Below are positions 60,903 through 64,000 of a DNA stretch of 64,000 bases, one piece after another. Within the stretch, counting starts at the first letter, position 1. Each line of letters begins with the position of its first letter. The stretch spans positions 26,055,126 to 26,119,125 of the forward strand of contig OX387195.1 of assembly GCA_947561395.2 (NCBI GenBank), read 5' to 3'. The position numbers were made by a program, and so were the translations under genes. The notes beneath the pieces are model-generated. The model worked only from the letters and a program-made list of their open reading frames with translations, did not search any database and had not been told where the DNA came from. The DNA is from Buxus sempervirens. Taxonomy: Eukaryota; Streptophyta; Magnoliopsida; Buxales; Buxaceae.

Positions 60903-61661
60903 TTCTCTTAAAAAAATTCCATTGTATTCAAGTAAATTAATACACCAATTACAACAATTGTACACGATTTTAAGTAAAATTTCATTCTACCCTTTTTTTT
61001 AATAACTAATGAAAACATTACAAAAATAGATAATTTAGCGAACTTAGTTTGAAAAATAGTGGTAGCATAATTTGTAAGGCATACGAGGAACTTGATATCT
61101 GCTTTTTGAATTATGGGATGGGAAATGGGATAACATATATCATTGTTGAGTCACTTCAAAGATATAGCGTATTATTCCAATTATCAGTTTCACCAAATGA
61201 TTTGTCTTTGGGTTTGGTTTTGCTTTCTAAACAATCAAGAACTATAAAGTCAGTTTTTAAACAAAAAACTAATGAACCTAACGGTGAAAATCTGTTCAAG
61301 TTGGTCCATTTTTTTGTACGTAAATCTTGTAAGTGGACTTACATTTGGTGGTGGGTCTTTGTCATTGACTCTTGCTTAGGCTTCGATGACACTTGTCTTG
61401 CATTTTGAACAAACATTAAAGATATTATCAGTGCAATCATGTGGTGTTAGACTCTTAGTCAATTGCGTTGTTCACTTGGATGTTTAAAAACATACGCAAA
61501 ACTAGGCTAATGTTCTCAAACTGAAAAGACAAATCCAATAGTTTGCGACTGTCAAAATCATTCTAATTTTGTGTAAATTGATGGGACCAATGTCAAGTCG
61601 TCATCTTTGTGTACATTTGCCACTTTTTTTTTTTTTTTTTTTATATAATGAAAAAGTTCAT
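60903..61661. other. Intergenic region with one unassigned open frame
   Basis: A 119-codon plus-strand frame at 61049-61408 matches nothing I recognise, has no exon partner and probably is not a gene. A poly-T run of 20 lies at 61625-61643, just past the end of the LINE remnant and consistent with its poly-A tail. Confidence 0.4.
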
Positions 61662-61913
61662 CTATTTGACAATTCTTACATTTATTCCACCTGTAAAGTC
61701 CTCGTAAGCAATCTGGTTTAGGAAAAGAGAGGCTTTCTTAGTCCATAAACATGAGTAATCATCGATAGCATAGTTAGCTAATCGATCTGTTACAGAATTC
61801 CCTTTTCTGTAAATGTGCCGAATGGTGTAGTAGTCAAACCTGTCCTCAAGGAGTTTTACTTCAATTATGATATTTGAAATCGTCCATGGAGGTTCTTGTG
61901 TGCTTGAATTCAT
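61662..61913 (-). mobile_element. LINE remnant: RNase H domain end
   Basis: It encodes EPPWTISNIIIEVK and DYYTIRHIYRKGNSVTDRLA, the IxHIxRxxNxxADxLA signature of the RNase H domain at the end of plant LINE ORF2, followed by a short linker to the stop. Poly-T at 61625-61643 is its probable tail. Only the last 80 residues are intact. Confidence 0.75.
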
Positions 61914-62581
61914 GAACCGGTTTGCCGCTTGTTATGTTTCCCGGACTCCTCGATTTCTATTTTCCAGCAGAAGGCCCTGGCGTTTCCTTCGAGAAATGAG
62001 AAGTGACTCTTTAAACGACGAGTAAGTGATTAAAATTTCCATTTTTTTCACCAATCTTTATGGGTCATTTTTCTATAAATTTATTACCCTTGTGACTTAA
62101 CTCGTACTATTGATGGGTTAATTTGAGACTTAACCGGTGTTTTGATCAATGCCAAACAGATCTTAACTTCGTACTTTGATGGAGGCCAGAAGGACCTAAC
62201 TGGTAATTAAGTTTTAGTTGGCTGGTTAATTGATAATTTAAGGAATTCAATTACATTTTCTTAATCGGTAATAAAAATATATTAAAATAGAAGACCCGGA
62301 AAAAAAAAAAAAAAAAAGAGCGCAAGATACACAGGTGTACCCAGCAGAACCAAGTTCCCAACGCCTCCGTGAATAAGTCACACGACAAAGAACTCATTCA
62401 ACTAAAAACAAGGAAAGGTGGGTCTTAGAGATAACCACAAGAACAATAGCTTTAACACCCTTGATTCACCTTTCTAACTGTTAAGAAATATATTGAATAT
62501 ATAAAGTTCACCCTTTACTATAAGCTTGAGTCTCATCTCTTTGTTCCTAAAAAATCTTCGATTTCTCTCTTCTCAAATGGC

Positions 62582-62880
62582 TCAATAAATTGCTGCTGGC
62601 ACCAAATTCCATAGCTCTGATAAGATGGTCTTCCCCTTCTTCCATTCCCAAGCCTCTACAACATAGTTAAATTTTTTTGATTGGACCCAAAACAAATTGA
62701 ACTTCTTCAACGTATCGTTCCATATTTTTCTACTTACTAAATAGTGCAATAGAAGATGATCTACACTTTCTCCACTACATTTACACAAAACACATCTGTC
62801 TGAGATATGCCCGCGCCTACTTTTCAAACGATCCATCTTATATAAAAGTATAATCTCCATCACTTATATTATAAACAAAT
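62582..62880 (-). mobile_element. LINE remnant: reverse-transcriptase zinc-binding (zf-RVT) segment
   Basis: It encodes RGHISDRCVLCKCSGESVDH followed by LLLHYLVSRKIW, the zinc-binding zf-RVT module between RT and RNase H in plant LINEs. One zinc-ligand Cys (in LLLHC) is Tyr here. After LWNLVPAAIY the frame hits TGA twice where family members have Trp (YWAIWEERNRR), so it is broken. Order and strand fit the RNase H piece 670 bases downstream, so both may be one insertion. Confidence 0.75.
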
Positions 62881-62927
62881 CAACAAATTATGTGAAGCAA
62901 GAGAAATATTTTTTATAGGTGATCATA

Positions 62928-63070
62928 TCTATACTATTATTAAAGAGTATAGACGTGAGATACTGCCATGTGGAGTATCCCATAATTAGTGTTTTTTCAA
63001 GTGACCCCACATAAACATTTACAATTATTAAAAGGCACTGAATATAACAAGTTCCACATGGTAGCATCTC
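62928..63070. mobile_element. Helitron-like 5' end and inverted-repeat unit
   Basis: TCTATACTATTATTAAAGAG then TATAGA forms a hairpin and closely resembles the 5' end of copy A at 45266. GAGATACTGCCATGTGGA at 62957 faces its inverted copy TCCACATGGTAGCATCTC at 63053-63070. Whether these belong to one element is unclear. Confidence 0.4.
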
Positions 63071-63156
63071 ACTGCCAAAGCATTTTCAATGTAATAAAGC
63101 ATTGTAGAAGGTCATAGAGCATACCACTTGTACTCAAGATGAAATCTTTTGTATTT

Positions 63157-63225
63157 CTTATTATATCGGTTACTGTTATGAGTATGAGATATTATATCGG
63201 TTACTATTATGGGTATGAGATGCTG
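63157..63225. repeat. Tandem repeat with 33-bp unit
   Basis: TTATATCGGTTACTGTTATG followed by AGTATGAGA is repeated directly, the second copy with GGGTATGAGA. Further on, GTGCCCCAGATTAGCA occurs twice (63250 and 63300). Confidence 0.7.
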
Positions 63226-63653
63226 CCACATGAAACATATCAACGTCGGTGCCCCAGATTAGCAGTAAGAAACTAAGAAAATGCAAACGATTTATGTCTG
63301 TGCCCCAGATTAGCACGTGGTGCTCTAAACACTGCCACACGTATCGTCACAGTCGCTCTATGCTAACGTGCTACCAGTTCTATTCTTCGCATCTTATTTT
63401 CTGGTGGCCCCACCAGATGGACGTCATAGATGCGTGCGACAGCCACCTCCTATCCGCTTACACGTTTGAAAAGAATAGCTTCTTAAAAGCATCGAAGTAG
63501 CCGTTATACGCTATTTTTGTAGATATGACCGTTGGAACAAAAGCATACGTTACCTTATTTCCTGTAGCTCCGTTTGACTTCGATTTCGGAGAGGGAGAGC
63601 GGAATAGAGAAGACCCTACCTTGAAACCCTCCTTTTTCCGATTCCTGTAAAAG

Positions 63654-64000
63654 ATGGTAGCCAAAACCCCACCAAAGCTGAAGAAGATGGCCGCTCCTCT
63701 GAACCCGAATCTCCTGAGAGAAACAGTAAAGAAGGTAAAGTAGGAAGATCAATGATAACTGCCTACATATTTTTTATTTTGCTCTGATCCGCCTAAGCTT
63801 CTTTTCTATCTGTATAAGTTCCAATTATGTTGCTTTGTTTTTCCAATTTATGAAGGTTGATCGGTGCATGGCTCGACTGCAAGAACTTCAATACACGGTT
63901 TCGGGTGGAGCGAAGGTGATCTCTGGAGTGAGTCTCAGTCCTCGCAGCACAAGAGGGTATTTAAGAACCAGCCTCAGATGCAAGCAGGAATCGGCGAGGT
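63654..64000 (+). CDS. Small conserved plant protein of unknown function (5' end only)
   Basis: Exon 1 is 63654-63734 (27 codons, donor GTAAAG). Exon 2 starts at 63856 after TTTATGAAG and runs to the window end. It may stop at a donor-like AG|GT at 63998-63999. The joined product so far is about 75 residues: a basic start (KTPPKLKKM), then [20 protein letters not shown], a GGAKVISGV turn and [19 protein letters not shown]. The helical blocks and the phase-0 join look like a genuine conserved gene. I believe similar short proteins exist across plants but cannot name a function. The ATG is the first in a pyrimidine-containing leader beginning near 63560. Confidence 0.7.

Noticed and set aside
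61049-61408. 119-codon plus-strand frame
   Set aside because: No domain, no repeat family match that I can see, and surrounding DNA is element-rich.
1-64000. CRISPR arrays, rRNA, tRNA genes, prokaryotic operons or integrated virus
   Set aside because: No regularly spaced repeats, no cloverleaf with intact A and B boxes, and every recognised gene is an intron-containing plant nuclear gene.

Overview
This is nuclear DNA from a flowering plant, probably a woody eudicot or magnoliid, although the sequence alone does not name the species. The evidence is AT-rich DNA, many-exon genes with introns of 0.1 to at least 3.8 kb, plant-specific gene families (CSP41, KAPP, a MINUSCULE-type SWI/SNF ATPase) and a dense load of decayed LINE, SINE, Helitron-like and MITE elements. 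There are no operons, CRISPR arrays or bacterial signals. The coordinates below come from splicing the genes by eye, using GT..AG sites and requiring reading frame and family match to agree.

Layout. (1) 1-3.4 kb: a short F-box-like fragment, a LINE RNase H scrap and a Copia-like LTR with its primer-binding site, probably all inside or next to a long intron. (2) 3.5-18 kb, plus strand: the last seven coding exons of a LACTB2-like metallo-beta-lactamase-fold protein. Its first half lies before the window. One intron contains exon-like pieces on the other strand. (3) 19.5-33.6 kb, minus strand: a complete 12-exon SNF2 chromatin-remodelling ATPase of the CHR12/CHR23 (MINU) type, 1112 aa. (4) 36.8-40.2 kb, minus: the complete six-exon chloroplast RNA-binding protein CSP41a, 407 aa. 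(5) 41.4-46.1 kb, minus: a five-exon gene for an unrecognised 318-aa coiled-coil protein with a lysine-rich repeated tail. (6) 47.2-59.3 kb, minus: the complete 13-exon kinase-associated protein phosphatase KAPP (membrane anchor, FHA, PP2C), 580 aa. (7) 59.3-63.6 kb: intergenic DNA with Helitron-like and LINE remnants. (8) 63.65 kb to the end, plus: the first two exons of a small conserved plant gene.

The genes are independent nuclear units with unrelated jobs: organellar or cytosolic hydrolysis, nucleosome remodelling, plastid RNA metabolism, receptor-kinase signalling. Four neighbours share the minus strand, and nothing in the sequence indicates co-regulation. I found no convincing new biological system. 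The observations most worth following up are the antisense nested exons at 12.4-14.1 kb, the repeat-tailed coiled-coil protein, a GC-AG intron, and several MITEs or Helitron-like elements whose boundaries or target-site duplications can be read directly.
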